Shown here: positions 1 through 11,741 of the stretch, piece after piece
Layout of the letters: every line of letters begins with the position of its first letter
Numbering within the stretch: the first letter of the stretch is position 1
NCBI GenBank assembly: GCA_014904985.1
Contig: MU128950.1
Span: forward strand, 103,716 to 167,715
Length of the DNA stretch: 64,000 bases
Direction: 5' to 3'
DNA from: Hydnum rufescens UP504
Taxonomy: Eukaryota; Basidiomycota; Agaricomycetes; Cantharellales; Hydnaceae
Program-made: the position numbers and the translations under genes
Notes under the pieces: model-generated
The model's database searches: none
What the model was told of the DNA's origin: nothing
What the model saw: only the letters and a program-made list of their open reading frames with translations

Positions 1-1095
1 TCTTTTTTCTTCACAAAGAACACTGGGGCAGCCATAGGGGATTTGGAAGGGCGGATCCGACCGGAGGCCAGGTTTTCCTTCAGGAAGTCATCGAGTTCCT
101 TTTGCTCTGCTGGGGAGAGTGGGAAGAGTTTGGCTGGGGGAGGCAGCTGGGCTCCCTTGTTAAACTCGATGTGGTGATCCCATGGTTTCCGGCCAGGGAG
201 CTGATCAAAGGAGTCCTTGGAAAACACATCTCGGAAGTCACGGAATTCCTCTGGGACAAGCTCCTCGAAATGTCTTCACTGGCTCATTTGCTTTGGCTTT
301 CGCAGCCTCTGCCAGTCTCTGGGAAGGGGTGCTCATTGCTCGGACAATCTCGGAGTGCTCAGTGTCACTGGGGAAGTAAGCTGCAAAGATGGCATCTCCT
401 TTTTCCAGTGTCAGGGACTCATTAATGTCATCAGCATCATCCTCCATAGGAGTGGGAGGTGTCCGGGGTTCTTCCAGTGTCTTCCTGGAGATTCTCCCTC
501 GCCGACGCTCCGCGTTCCGCATCTTCCGGATCACTACACGACAGTCAGATGGGCACCGGGTCAGTGTGACTACCCCAGTTGTCCAGTCAATCTCCGGGTT
601 GTGATGGTGAAGCCATGTGTGCCCTATGATCAGCTTGGTTTTCCCCAGTCCGATCACAGAGAACACTACCCGCTCGGAGTGATCATTGATTCGGAGGATG
701 ACCTCAACCTCTTCACGGACAGACCCCATTTCATTCAGTGTTCCATCAACATTGTAGACTGGGATTGGGCGTGCAAGGGGTCATATGTCTAGACCATTTT
801 CCTTTGCGAAGGTCGGGTCCATGAACATTCCGGTGGCTCCGGAGTCCAGTAGGGCCTTTCCGGCACAGATCGCTCCAGTCCTGCAGTGATTGGATTTTCA
901 CCTTGATCTCTGTGGCTCGTCTGGGGTCTTCGGAAAGGAGGCGGATAGAAGGGGGAGGGTTGTAGACAGGGTCAACCTCAGTTGATACGCTTTCAGATTC
1001 GTCACTCTCATCGTCGGAGAAAAACATGTCATTTCCAACTCCGTATGTACAGTTTTCGAGAGAGGAGAATCTGTTGGTCAGGCAGGACGCATCCT
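1..1095 (-). pseudogene. pol: pol of Gypsy-A copy A1, protease and N-terminal RT (partial)
   Basis: The minus strand encodes an acidic linker (DDESDESES), a retropepsin active site LLDSGATG near 850-870, the protease C-terminal part (IGHTWLHHHNPEIDW near 590-640) and the beginning of reverse transcriptase (LPPPAKLFPLSP, then FFVKK at the window edge). An extra T near 250 (ACATTTCGAGG against ACATTCGAGG in A2) shifts the frame between protease and RT. An indel near 890 shifts the frame just before the protease active site. Residues at CpG codons are better preserved than in A2: CGA at 917-919 where A2 has TGA. Confidence 0.85.
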
Positions 1096-2197
1096 TCACT
1101 GCTGACCATTGGGAAAATCCTGCGGAGGCAATCCCTGAGCTTCTGAGGCATTCTTCGGAGCTGGGAATAGTTTCCGTAACTCCTCACGGATGATTGCTCC
1201 AATGTCTTCCATGGCGCAGGATGAATTGTTGTGGCTTCCATGGGTGGGGACAGTCATGAGAGATGTGTCCCAACTCTTGACAGTTATAACACCAGTCATG
1301 CCTCTCGTTTCCGAGTCGAGTCTACATCCATGGGAGTGAATGAAGTCGATGAGGAGGGTGTCGGTGCAGGAGGGAGTGTGGTCGGTCTAGGAGTGATGGG
1401 TGCTGCTGTCCGGGGTTTCTCCGTGGATGTTGGGGGGTTTCTCAGAGTGTATGGGGTTGTACCGGATGTGGCTTGTCGGAACCGGAGATATAGGTTATCC
1501 AGATGCCGTGCTGTGTCCTGCCATCCTCCGAGTGTCTCCGGCAGATCACTGAGGTGCATTTTTTCCAACAGTCTTTCGTTGAGGCCCCGCTGATACGCAT
1601 CAATCAACGCTTCCTCTCCGAATCCGGTTCGTCCTGCCAAGGCATCAAAGTGCGCGGTGTATTCCTCTGCAGACATCTTCCCTTGTTTCAGATTCCAGGA
1701 GTTGGGATCGTGCAGTGAACTCCCGGTCCGGTTCTCCGAAAGCGCTTTCAAAGGCAACCAGGAACCCTTCAAAGGTCTCGTATGGATTGTGGGTTTCCGG
1801 ATCTAGGAAGGAGGTGGAGAGACTTTCTGCCCATGCTCCAGCAGTTCCATCCTTCATCCAGGAGAGTGTGTACAGGATTTTGTGCAACTCTGTCAGATAG
1901 ACTCTAGGTTGGAGGGCAATGTTCAGCCAGATGGAGCATAGGAAACTCTCCGTTTTCTTCCGATCGCCAGAGAATGGTTCGGGGTCGGCTCCCTTGGCCT
2001 CGCGAGCAGACTGGGTAGGCGGAGGGTGCTGCTGGAGTGTCTGCTGGACTGCAGCTGACACAAAGCCAGCGACGTGCGTCCCTTGGTTCCGCATGTCATC
2101 CAGCTCCTCACTGGAGGGCAGCATTTTGTTGTTGGAGTTGGGTGAGGAGGTGTTGGAGGTGGTCGGCGGTAATGGCTACTGGAGCACCGTCGGACAT
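1096..2197 (-). pseudogene. gag: gag of Gypsy-A copy A1, frameshifted
   Basis: Capsid-type polyprotein of the retrotransposon, which would package the element RNA in cytoplasmic particles. I place the start at the MSDGAP methionine (2195-2197), the first ATG after the LTR here. The N-terminus has a glutamine-rich HLL.QLQQQN segment, followed by a retrotransposon gag domain (WLNIALQPRVY, YTLSWMKDG) and a Pro/Thr-rich linker. A CCHC zinc knuckle follows out of frame. Single-base gains relative to A2, near 2110, 1700 and 1290, break the frame into pieces. The final TGA (1096-1098) matches the A2 gag stop. This copy still has CGA at 1305-1307 where A2 has a TGA stop. Confidence 0.85.
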
Positions 2198-2275
2198 TTC
2201 AGAATGAGGAGTGGGAGGGAAATCGGCGATACTAAGCAATCCAGATGGTGGGCTCGTGAGAGAGCTTTGGTCTTC

Positions 2276-2913
2276 TGTCAGGGCCACGCTGCGACGAGGG
2301 CACCAAACAAATGTAAACACAAATAATTCTGGCTAAGTCTGGTGTAAGTCCAGCTAAGTCCGCAAGAATCCGGGCAAGAATGAGATAAGGAGGTTAGGGA
2401 TGTCGGAGGAGCAGTCCAGCAGCCCGGAAGGGACTAGGCGGAAATGAGCACAGCGGTCCTTAAGCTCATGGAGTCGACTGGATGATACTCGGAGCTGTAG
2501 TAACAGAAATCCTGAGATTATGTAATATGAATACGGATACATGAAGCTGACTGTAGTCCGGAGTAACAGCAGAAATCCTGAGAGACCAAAGCTGGGGTCT
2601 CTGGACTTCGCTCTCGGACTACTTATACATGATGACTATACTACGGGGGAGTGATCGCTAAACTGTGGGTGGTTACAAGGGGGACAGGAACAGGAACAGG
2701 AACTCGGCCAGGGGACAAACCGGAAGCAATGGGAAATGAAAGGGAAATGAAACCAAGATAGGGTTGGATTGGAGTCAAACCAGAATCAAGCCAGAAGCAA
2801 AGTGGACTTGGGAGAAGGAACTAAGCGGAGAACTGGACTGGAGGTGGGTGGACAAGGACCAGAGTGATACGGAGTGGACCAGAGTGGACTGGAGTAAGGG
2901 ACAAACCCTGACA
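2276..2913 (-). repeat. 5' LTR of Gypsy-A copy A1
   Basis: The 638-bp segment is bounded by the perfect 8-bp inverted ends TGTCAGGG and CCCTGACA, the same ends as the A2 and A3 LTRs. Near its outer end it carries degenerate GGACCAGAGT-type subrepeats. The flank just outside is GGATC (2914-2918); the matching duplication would lie outside the window. Confidence 0.92.
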
Positions 2914-5104
2914 GGATCCGAATTAAACCTCATCTCCCAGGAAGTTCAGCAGAGGTTAAACATCCCAATAGACTACGATGGACAAAACTGGTCATTGCAA
3001 GGAATCAATAGTGGACCTGAACCCCTAGTTGGATGCTGTTGAAATGTCCCAATTGAAATAGTAGGAATATGATTCAATCATCACTTCTTTGTCAAAAAGG
3101 GAAGCTTTGAAGGCCATGATATACTTCTTGGACAACCCTGGCTAGTAGGAGTTGGTGCTCAAATCAAATACGAAGGAGCTACAAACAGAATCCATGGAAT
3201 GGACATTCAAGTCTATGAAAAAGGGAACCCATCAGGATCATCAGTCTCTCTCCATGCCCTTATGAATGAATCCAGGGAACAGGTCAAACTCGTTCTTGCA
3301 GCAGCAGTGATACCACCAAATGAATGGCCTCCAGATACAAGCAAACCAGGTCCAGTGCAGCCGCAATATCGATATAAAACAAATGGAGTATCATTGGTTC
3401 GAATGGCACCCAAACCCCCACTACAAAATTATGAATACTATCACACAGAGGCAACCCCATCTGACCAATTGTTACAAGGAAACTTGCCATTTGTTCCAAT
3501 GTTTGGCAGGGAATTGTCAGAGGCCTTATGACTCCCAGAAATGCACACAAAGGATTTCAGTCCAAGCACAAACAAGTACCTCATGGATGCTGTCATAAAC
3601 AAGGAAAGCGTATCTGCATGGTATCTTCATGAAACTTGGAAATTGTCTTCTGCAGCATCAGGAAATCAGCTTGAGGACAACCTTGTGTGCATTTACAACA
3701 AATTGAAGCCAACCCTCATCAACAAATATCCCAAAAAAGCGGAAAACTTCAGCTATCGCATTGGCCAGGTCATCAGGAATGCAAAGAAGACAAAGTACAA
3801 GACTGTGGATAAGAAGAAAAATCCAATACCCCTAGGAGTTACTTGAAAACCAGTCATTCGTCTTCCCTACAAGGATCTTCCATTGATAACACCTCTCATT
3901 CTCCCCACACATCCCCTCAGCTTGAAGGATTTCCAGTACACCAAGAAGCTTACCCCAGAATGAGTCAAAAAGATAATTGACAATATCCCCAACGACTTCC
4001 TTTCAGAAGAAGAACTGGACTTGCTGCTCTATATGGTTGCTCAAAGGGAAAGGGGTCTTGCATTTGATGAATCTGAATGAGGAATCTTCAAGACAGAATA
4101 CTTCCCAGATTATGTTATGGAAACAGTCCCTCACATTCCATGGGAACTGCCTCCTATTCGTCCACCAAAAGCTATTGTTGCCACATTCATCAAGATGATT
4201 AAGGATCAATTGGCAGCTGGGAAATACAAAACATTGTGGTCCTCCTATCATTTCCAAATGTTCACAGTAGCAAAACCTAAAGGAGGTATTCAAATTGTCC
4301 ATGATTTACAACCCCTAAACGCAGTCTCAGTTAAAGACTCAGGATTGCCACCAAACATCAATGACTTTGCAGACAGCTTTGTGGGACACTCGGTCTATAT
4401 TGTTGCAGATCTCTATGCAGGATATGATGGACGATGACTAGCAGAAGAATCCCAAGAACTCACAACAAGTGATTCACCATTGGGTCCTGTAAAGCTCACA
4501 ACACTGCCCCAAGGATACACAAACTCCATGCAAGAATTCATGAAAACAGTCACACACATGATTAGGCCTATGAATCCAGAAAAAGGACCAAAAATGTGGG
4601 AACCTATCTCTGAAAATCCAAAGATTTGGCATTACATATGGAATCAATTAAAGACCTATCTTTGGCCACTGCCAAGAGCTACAGATTTGTGGGGCTATTG
4701 GGAAAACAAGATTGTGGAGTGGAAACAAAGGAACCTTCTCCAAGAACTCCTAGGGAACCCCTTGCAGGAGCCCCAGATCTCCAAAACCACTTACGAATCC
4801 CCTGAAGAGACTCCATAAAAGGAAAATTCAATTCTCAAAAAGGAAATCCCTGAAATATTTTCTACAAGCCGCATCACAAGACCACAACTAAAAAACTATA
4901 GATTCAAGACAACCCTAGAGACATGAGGCAAAGAAAATCCTGAATTAATGCCCCTAGAGCCACAAAATGTTGAATCACAGAATGTGCTGAAACCCACGAA
5001 AACTCTTTCCAACCATCTTAAAAAACCTGCAGCTGCATCAAAAATCAACACCCCTCTTCTTCTGGCTCCTTTCTTTATATGGCTATGTGATCCTCTGCAC
5101 TCCT
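2914..5104 (+). pseudogene. pol: Decayed Ty3/gypsy pol (protease and truncated reverse transcriptase)
   Basis: One frame can be followed from the insertion point of A1 to about 5104, interrupted by stops. It contains a retropepsin-like C-terminal half (HHFFVKKG, ILLGQPWLVG at about 3080-3150), a linker, and an RT N-terminal half (WELPPIRPPKA at 4141; VADLYAGYD near 4410, the first catalytic Asp; TTLPQGYTNS near 4500). The YxDD motif is missing: after ENPKIWHYIWNQ (about 4615) the sequence departs from RT, so the rest was deleted. Nearly all internal stops are TGA (3040, 3073, 3529, 3844, 3961, 4078, 4435), as expected from CGA arginine codons after CpG decay. The lineage differs from Gypsy-A. 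Confidence 0.8.
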
Positions 5105-6081
5105 GACCAACTGTCACGAAGTCTAAACTTAATAATATGGCGTAACAAACCTGGTGACCCTTCATCTTCCATCTCTTCTCATTCTCATTCCATTTGGTAT
5201 CTATTGTCGACATGCAACAACTCCATCAACCTGTCAACTAAATCATCACAGCTAATATCTAAACTATGGCAAGGAATGGTTAAATAATGTCAAATGCGAG
5301 TATAGTAAGCCCAATGAGTATAAAAATGACACAACAGCTAACCAACAATATCCAAGCCTGTTTTTTGTGTCCTATCATACCCCATCAAAACCATCCTATC
5401 TTGACATGTCTGACTCCACTCATTTCGACTCAACCGCAAGCTCTGTTCAAAGCTACACATTTGAATACATCCACACACCTGCTCCCTCTCTGACTCCACC
5501 CACACCACTTGTAGAACTCAACCTGGATGGCAACATCTTCCTTTCATCTCAAGTCAAAAGGAACAAAACGTAACTGACGAGGTATGGAAAGCAGGACATC
5601 TGCAAAAGACATCACTAACAATAAAACAGACCTTTTGGCCTGACTCTATCTCCTCTTCGCATGCTATTGTCAAGAATTACAATATCAACGAATCTTCTAC
5701 CAATGCGCAGCCACTTGCAGGGCTCAAAACCCAGCGAACCATCAACCCTTGTCTTGCATTGCATCCCCAGACCATTAATCTTTACCCACATGCCATACTT
5801 CCTCCATTCATTCCTCTTCCCACTCAGCTCTTGAAAGAACCTGAATCAACTCAGGACATTGTCAGTCGCCAAGCAACCCCTACCATGCAGCAGTTGCATG
5901 AATCCTCAGACTCTCCCACAGGGTCTCTCACCTCGAAAAGCACTCATTCTTCGTATCATCCTTCTCATTGGTCCTATTCTCCTTCCCAGCCTCCTTGCGT
6001 GCCCCGCAGCCTTCGTAAAATCAGTATACCGCGACCAGTAAAAATGCCAACTCTTACTGCACATGGCCATCCTATCGACAA
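5105..6081 (+). other. Decayed low-CpG coding-like stretch upstream of the coiled-coil ORF
   Basis: Open segments in different frames (5367-5573 and 5759-6085) encode Ser/Thr/Pro-rich sequence such as TPAPSLTPPTPL and STHSSYHPSHWSYSPSQP. They could be earlier exons or frameshifted parts of the protein encoded at 6082-6747. I recognise no domain. The position just 3' of a decayed pol suggests an accessory region of that element, but a separate unit is possible. Confidence 0.35.
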
Positions 6082-6747
6082 GTGATTATAGATCATGAGT
6101 ACAATGCAGTGCAGAAACTTGACAAGATCCAATGCAAGTATGAAGAGAAGCAAAAGGAGGATATAAAGGACAATGCGGAACTACTTGACCAGTTAAGTCG
6201 TACCATCGCCAATCACAACCTCCAAATGGATTCTCTCATGCCACCCCTCTCTCTTCTTTCAGCAACCCTACATCAACGAGAAGCTGACCTCAAGGCAAAA
6301 GCCAAGGACCTTGACAAATGTGACCTCAAACTCTTACAACACAAGCAGTGTGTAACCAATTGGCGCGATCAGCTACTCTATCCATCTATGTATCACCATG
6401 TTACCCAAGTCGACCATCTCACTAAAATATTTATCCAAGCAGCAGATATCGTGCGACAGCAGCATCACTTAGACACCCTGTATACAGCATTCCTCCTTCA
6501 TCGTTGTATTGCTCCTGCACTCGCCAAGCTATCCAAATCCCTCTGCACTTTGCATGATCTCGCCCCTTCCATCTTGACCGATGACCGAGCCATCAAATAT
6601 TACAAGAAATATGTGCATGACATTCAGTATGACTTAAAGGACAATGAATGGGCTGAATTCAAGGACACCCTGACTACATATGAACTAACAGACCTTCCAT
6701 CCAACCCAGTGACTGATGAATCGGACAACGACGTGAATGGTTGGTAG
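6082..6747 (+). CDS. Unrecognised 221-aa coiled-coil protein downstream of a decayed gypsy pol
   Basis: This frame is open for 221 codons in a stretch where surrounding frames are broken. The protein is rich in Lys, Asp, Leu and Gln, with long predicted helical stretches (EEKQKEDIKDNAELLDQL, READLKAKAKDLDKCDLKLL), and ends in an acidic tail, ESDNDVNGW. There is no signal peptide, membrane segment or catalytic motif that I can see. The ATG at 6082 may not be the true start, because the upstream frame (5759-6085) overlaps it by four bases and may be joined by splicing or a lost base. It lies about 1 kb 3' of the decayed pol in the same orientation, the place where some LTR elements hold an extra ORF. 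The function is unknown. Confidence 0.45.
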   Translation: MIIDHEYNAVQKLDKIQCKYEEKQKEDIKDNAELLDQLSRTIANHNLQMDSLMPPLSLLSATLHQREADLKAKAKDLDKCDLKLLQHKQCVTNWRDQLLYPSMYHHVTQVDHLTKIFIQAADIVRQQHHLDTLYTAFLLHRCIAPALAKLSKSLCTLHDLAPSILTDDRAIKYYKKYVHDIQYDLKDNEWAEFKDTLTTYELTDLPSNPVTDESDNDVNGW

Positions 6748-7430
6748 CCTGTCACCATGACTTGTCCTCATCTCGCAGTACATATGCCTTGTGCAGTCCT
6801 CCATCCTCTCCCCTTCCTGTCCCATCCTCTTTCTCTCTCTCATTAAAAACAAAAAGAAATATGTGCTTGCCCCAGTGTACCATCTCTCTTGCCTGAAGGA
6901 AAAACCCCTCCTTTGCCCTGTTTTCTCTCCATGTAAAAACCATGTCACCTGTTGGCAAAACAATGTTCATTTCTCCTAACTCTCATTTCTCTCAAAGTCT
7001 GAAAGCCTCTATGTCACTTGAATCCTTTTCTTAAGACTGACCTCACCTGGTGATGTGGACTTGTCAAAAAAAAAAAAAAAAAATCAATCAAAATCAAAAG
7101 AAAAACAACAAGTCAAAAGAAAAACAAAAGAAACAAGTCATAGCCCACATAAAAACAAAAAAATTCCACAAGTCCATAACAACAAAACCACACTAATTAG
7201 AAAACTCGCAACTTAACTGGCAAACAAAAATTAATCAGAATTTTGCCGAACCCAAACCCAAAACTGAACTGAGTGCCCTGAAAATCCAAAGGTCCTCTCA
7301 AGTCTAGACCATCTCAAATCCATTCATAAAAGCACTTCTCACACAAAAATTCCCTTCCTCATCCCATCCACTGACTCTAAAAGAACATATGTCAAAAACA
7401 ATGCGACTTGTATAAATGCTTACCTAAAAA
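6748..7430. other. Non-coding A-rich tract
   Basis: After the stop at 6747 comes a pyrimidine-rich stretch (CTCTCTCTC near 6830) and then a run of about 19 A (7065-7083) followed by A-rich sequence with repeated ACAAGTCAAAAGAAAAAC-type words. This could be a poly(A) tail of a retrocopied transcript or simple-sequence drift. No gene is seen. Confidence 0.4.
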
Positions 7431-9180
7431 GGGGTAGAACACCATTGATTATGCCTACCAATGCATTTATCAACACCATTTCTGAAACCCACACAGAACT
7501 CTCATCCAACCTCAATGACGTATACATCCCGGATGATACAATAGGACACATGATTTTCTTTGTGCAGCACATCAGGGACCAGAACGACCCAATTATAAAT
7601 CTCCATGTTGGATGAAGAGGTTACTTTTGCCCCAATGCAACAACCACAGTCCAAATGTATATGATCACCTGTATTGAATCATACTGCATAACCTGAGACT
7701 ACTCCGATGACTCCAATTTTCATGTGAGGGTGGAGATAAGAATGCTCATATATGGAAATGTCAATAGGAGGACAGTCTACCTTCCTACATTCACCCACTG
7801 ACCTCCCGAATAAACCATCATTGTTGTTGTTGAATTGCCTCTAAAAATAAAAATCTTCCTCCATCATGAAAATGCCAGGCAAATGAAAAACACCAAAAAT
7901 GGAAAAGGAGAACATAAACAGCAGGTCTGGTCATGTGTCAAAACCGAACAACTGGATACAAAAGTCATTGAAAAACACAGACCAAACGCCTTCATCTGCA
8001 ATTCTAAAAACTCCCACTACAACCTTGAAAAAGCCATGAGTTCAACCAGTATGTAAAAACCGCAATCATCAAGGACATTCATTAAACATTCAGGAACTCA
8101 GGCGATAATTCGAATTTGATGGATCAAATTCCTCTCTCATGTCAGGACTTTCAAATGTTGGGAGAAACTGAAATCAGCCTTGGAGCCTTCGTGACCAACT
8201 GCAATTCGCACTACCTGGCATAATGTGTAGGAGAATTTGGCGTATTCTACCCCAACATCGAAAATGACACCGATCACTTCTATTATGCCTACTTAAGCCA
8301 AATCTGAATCAAGGACCTCAGTTCAGATGGTCACCTTCTCGTTCGAATCCACCTCATCCTCATAGTATTTGGTGAAATGGACAACAAGTGCCCAGACCCA
8401 TACTTCACCCACACAATCCCCATCACCATTTGATCCTCTACGAAATAAAACACTGCCTCTGCCTGCACCCTGATGACATTGACATATGAGAAGATGACAG
8501 TGAAATATGAATGGAAGTGACCCTGCCAATCAATGAAGGAATCTGAATCCATGGAAAGCCTAAGTGAAATTAAAATGGACACATGATCAATTGGTCTATG
8601 GATGCAAAAGTGACATAAAAGCAAATTGAACGACTATCCTCAAGGCACAAATCAAAAAGTGTTCACCATGCCATTGGAACTTCACATGATTATATATCAG
8701 CAATTTGATTACCCATACCCCAAACCATTCACTCATCTCAAACCCCACACGATTATCCACTATTATCCAAATCCCCAAGTCGCATTTGATGGTGTTATAA
8801 AGACAAAAAGAGTCGACTGGACAACATACAAGTTCAGAGAACCGCATAACAATCGACCCTCGATATGCCATGATCTTGAAATTCAATTTGCCCTTCTCTG
8901 TGTTCCAGAAAACATGACTGTGCCCCATCGAACCTTCTCCACAGATGCTCTTGACCTCCACCCTAATGATATCATTCAAAGTGGGTATTCGCTTAAAAAT
9001 CCTAGGACAATACAAAGGAAAAACTATTAAAAACGCGGATATTAAAGACCCTTACCCAACAATAAGTGACTTCTATCACCAAATTCAAAGCATAAACTTG
9101 CAGGAAATCTCGCTTTGGTTCGAAGGATGGACATGGTGGTTCTACACAAGGAGGCACAATCAGATCTCAATCGTATAACT
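7431..9180 (+). pseudogene. Decayed ORF of unknown function upstream of LTR-B
   Basis: Long open pieces with scattered TGA stops (for example 7835-8056 and 8626-9030) suggest one decayed protein-coding stretch. Typical readable segments are DVYIPDDTIGHMIFFVQH and HDLEIQFALLCVPENM. I recognise no family. The final 250 bp (from about 8980) recur at 34395-34675, again directly in front of an LTR-B. This suggests that the region is internal sequence of the element whose 3' end is LTR-B. There is no purine tract at the LTR-B boundary, so that assignment is not secure. Confidence 0.4.
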
Positions 9181-9234
9181 GTGGAAAAAGGCAAATGACA
9201 TTGCAAGGGGCTGCAATTAAAAGTGTTCACCATC

Positions 9235-10905
9235 TGTGGAAGATAAAAACATCCAGTATCAGAAAATGCGAAATCACACCACTCCCAGCCTTTGGACAAT
9301 CACATGACCAATTATGAAATTAATTATGGCTATGCACAGAAATCAAATTCATTCTATAACTCCATCAGTTTTGATCAGAGAGGTACACCCATATAACGCT
9401 TAGAAAGCTATGATTCACACCTTTTGAACGGTACCAAACACAAGTTGAATGGACCAAAACTGCACTCTCCAGACCAATTTTACTATCAAAATATGGAATT
9501 TCCAGTAAAAAACAAATTTCTCCGTCAGTTCGCATCCAATCCTCTCAGAACAACCGCACCTAGAAAGATATAAAAGATCCGCATCCAACGGTACCGAGCA
9601 CACGAAGAACAGATCAAAACCGACCTCTACAGAATGATCTTACTATCAGAATCAACACCCATCAGTAAAAAATGAATTTCTCTGTCAGTTTACACTGGAT
9701 CTGCTCGGAACCACTGCGCCAGAAAGCTGTTAAAAATACGCATCTAATGATACCAAGAAAGTCTATATGGATGCAAACTGCTGTTTCTGCATCAAATCCC
9801 ATCCCATGCACTTGTCCCCATTATCAACCAGCAACAAAACACCTTAACCATTGGACTATGCTCAAATTAATCTCCAAAACCCAGAGATATCCTTTCATTT
9901 CGCCTCCAGAATGCTCCACATGGTCAGTGACCTCATGCTCCAAGCATTCCACATGCTCTGCAAATTGGTGACATCACCCCTCCTCATGATTCCTTTTGTT
10001 CTCTTTATGAATGACATCACTATGACATCACCTCCTCATGATTCCTTTTGTTCTCCTTATGCATGACTCAGCTATGACCGCATTATGACATCATCTTGTT
10101 ATTTTTCTTTTGTTCTCACCTATGACTCACATATGACTCACCCATGAGGGAGTCATATTTCTTAAACACAGCCACCTTCAGAAAGGTATAAAAGCTGGTA
10201 GATTTCCTGTATCCCCCATCATCTCCTCTCTGGAAATCATCTCTGTCAACCACTGTCAACTTTTCTGCTTGCCTCTAAAGAACAGTCTATCTATAAGCCA
10301 TCTGGAGCTAAGTCATCTTCAAGGTTGTTGAGACAAAGCCACTGGTAGCCCTCTATGCAAATCACTAAAGCCAAGGACAGCTGCAGGACCTAAGGTTAGA
10401 GTTGCTGGACATCCAAGGAAAAGTAAGCATAACAAAATACAAATCAGGTTTTGAAGAAAGGAAGAAAGATACTAACAAGACTAACCAAGCACTGACCAGT
10501 CTGTAGCCCACAGATATCTGCATTTTGACCAGGAGAACGTAAACAAGAATACACAAATATCAGTAAATGAACCAACACAACACAAACAATGTATAAGCCT
10601 TTCCACAAGCATCCAGATGTATAAGCCTTTCCATAAGCATCCCACACGATGTATAAGCCTTCCTACAAGCATCACAGACATATAAGCCTTTCTATAAGCA
10701 TCCCAAATGATATATCATTGACTACAGCTAGTCCATATCCCTTCCTATTCTCCACTGAACACCATACACATCTTGCAGAGTGTGATCAACCATTGAAGTG
10801 AACCAACCCAATGAATAACAACAGAAATAACAGTCTCCCATCTACACACTGGCTGAACCAGATTTTGATTTGACAGTCATTGGAGCTCCCAACCCTTCTT
10901 CTATA
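9235..10905 (+). repeat. LTR-B copy 1 (1671 bp)
   Basis: It begins TGTGGAAGAT and ends CTTCTATA, short imperfect inverted ends (TGTGGAAGA / TCTTCTATA). Inside are three imperfect tandem copies of about 160 bp (from about 9345, 9505 and 9665; key words TTTCTCTGTCAGTT and ACGGTACCGAGC), a TATA-like GTATAAAAGC near 10186, and four tandem 28-31-bp subrepeats TATAAGCCTTTCCATAAGC (10590-10710). It is preceded by the same 250 bp as copy 2. Its 3' end interrupts the minus-strand gene relic at 10906-11647. Confidence 0.75.
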
Positions 10906-11647
10906 CCGTGTAAGTGCTGTGAGTGGTAAGGGAAGTGGGATTGACTTCTGGGGTAGCTTGGGTGAGCCATTTGAGCATAGTCCGGTGGTGGCCCCCAAAA
11001 GGTATCTGGACATTGAACTTAATGGGGTCCTGGTAGGATAGGTGCCTCCTAAGTAGTGAATCCAATTTTCGCATGGCCTTGAGTAATTCTTTGGTGTTGA
11101 AAGCCATGGGTAGGCATAGATACTCAATTCATCTGGAGAAGAGTGTCAGGATCTCCTTCAGGGTGAGAAGGTACCTGGACATTAAACTCTGAGACAGCCC
11201 TTGAACCTGTGGGGGGCCATTGGGGTGGAAAAGCTTAATTAGATCGGCAGATTTGAAGTTCGCGCCCAGGGGTCATGAAGGGCTGCCTTTTACTAGGATA
11301 GGTTGAGGGGGTGGGCAGAGTCCTAGTCTCTCACAGATCCTTGCAGATAGTACCTCGAGTACTCGTTCCAAGACTTCAGGGCTCCAGGGGTGGTAGAGGC
11401 TTTCATCGTATCGCCATGCTTGCACTGAGGGCTTGGAGGGATAGAACTTGGCAGCTAATTTTTGACTTTCCAATGCCCTATGTGCATGATCTCTTTCCAT
11501 GAAGATGAGAGTGAGATGGGGCTCCTTGTAGAGCCATTGCTTAACCCCTGAGCCATATTGTTTGAGTAGTTCCTCCTCTAAGCATCCTTCTGACTTCAGG
11601 TACACAAATGGGTAGAATTCCAATCTCTTATGGGGCATAAATAACAC
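10906..11647 (-). pseudogene. Decayed gene of unknown function, cut by LTR-B
   Basis: The minus strand reads through two open pieces (11273-11647 and 10901-11107) joined by a stretch with TGA stops. The N-terminal piece has segments KRLEFYPFVYLKSEG, LTLIFMERDHAHRAL and YHPWSPEVLERVLEVLSA. The C-terminal piece has ELLKAMRKLDSLLRRHL and VQIPFGGHH. I recognise no family. The downstream end is lost where LTR-B copy 1 joins at 10905/10906. The composition is CpG-poor, and the stops fit CGA-to-TGA change, as in neighbouring relics. Confidence 0.5.
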
Positions 11648-11741
11648 TCTTATTTACTGCACTCTAGGGTTTTTCAATCATGTCTGGGTAGCCTTATCTC
11701 TATTTTCCCCTGGTCCCCTGCTGCAGTATGGAGGACCCCCC

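Larger units (their letters stand above)
1..2913 (-). mobile_element. Gypsy-A copy A1, 5' part of a Ty3/gypsy retrotransposon (truncated by window edge)
   Basis: Read on the minus strand this is a 5' LTR (2276-2913), gag, protease and the start of reverse transcriptase, which runs off the window at base 1. It is closely similar over its whole length to copy A2 at 36153-44230. The insertion lies inside another gypsy element: the base after the LTR (2914) is in a different, decayed protease reading frame. Several one-base length differences from A2 break gag and pol, so this copy is not functional. The other LTR and the left target duplication are outside the window. Confidence 0.93.

Noticed and set aside
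217..792. Long plus-strand open frame opposite Gypsy-A1 pol
   Set aside because: It is the mirror of the minus-strand protease/linker coding sequence; the same shadow appears opposite A2 (38308-39048).
7065..7083. Poly(A) run as proof of a LINE or processed pseudogene
   Set aside because: No target duplication or LINE proteins were found, and the downstream sequence is A-rich anyway.
10590..10710. 28-31-bp direct repeats TATAAGCC as a CRISPR or satellite
   Set aside because: They occur only inside LTR-B copies with varying number, so they are LTR subrepeats.
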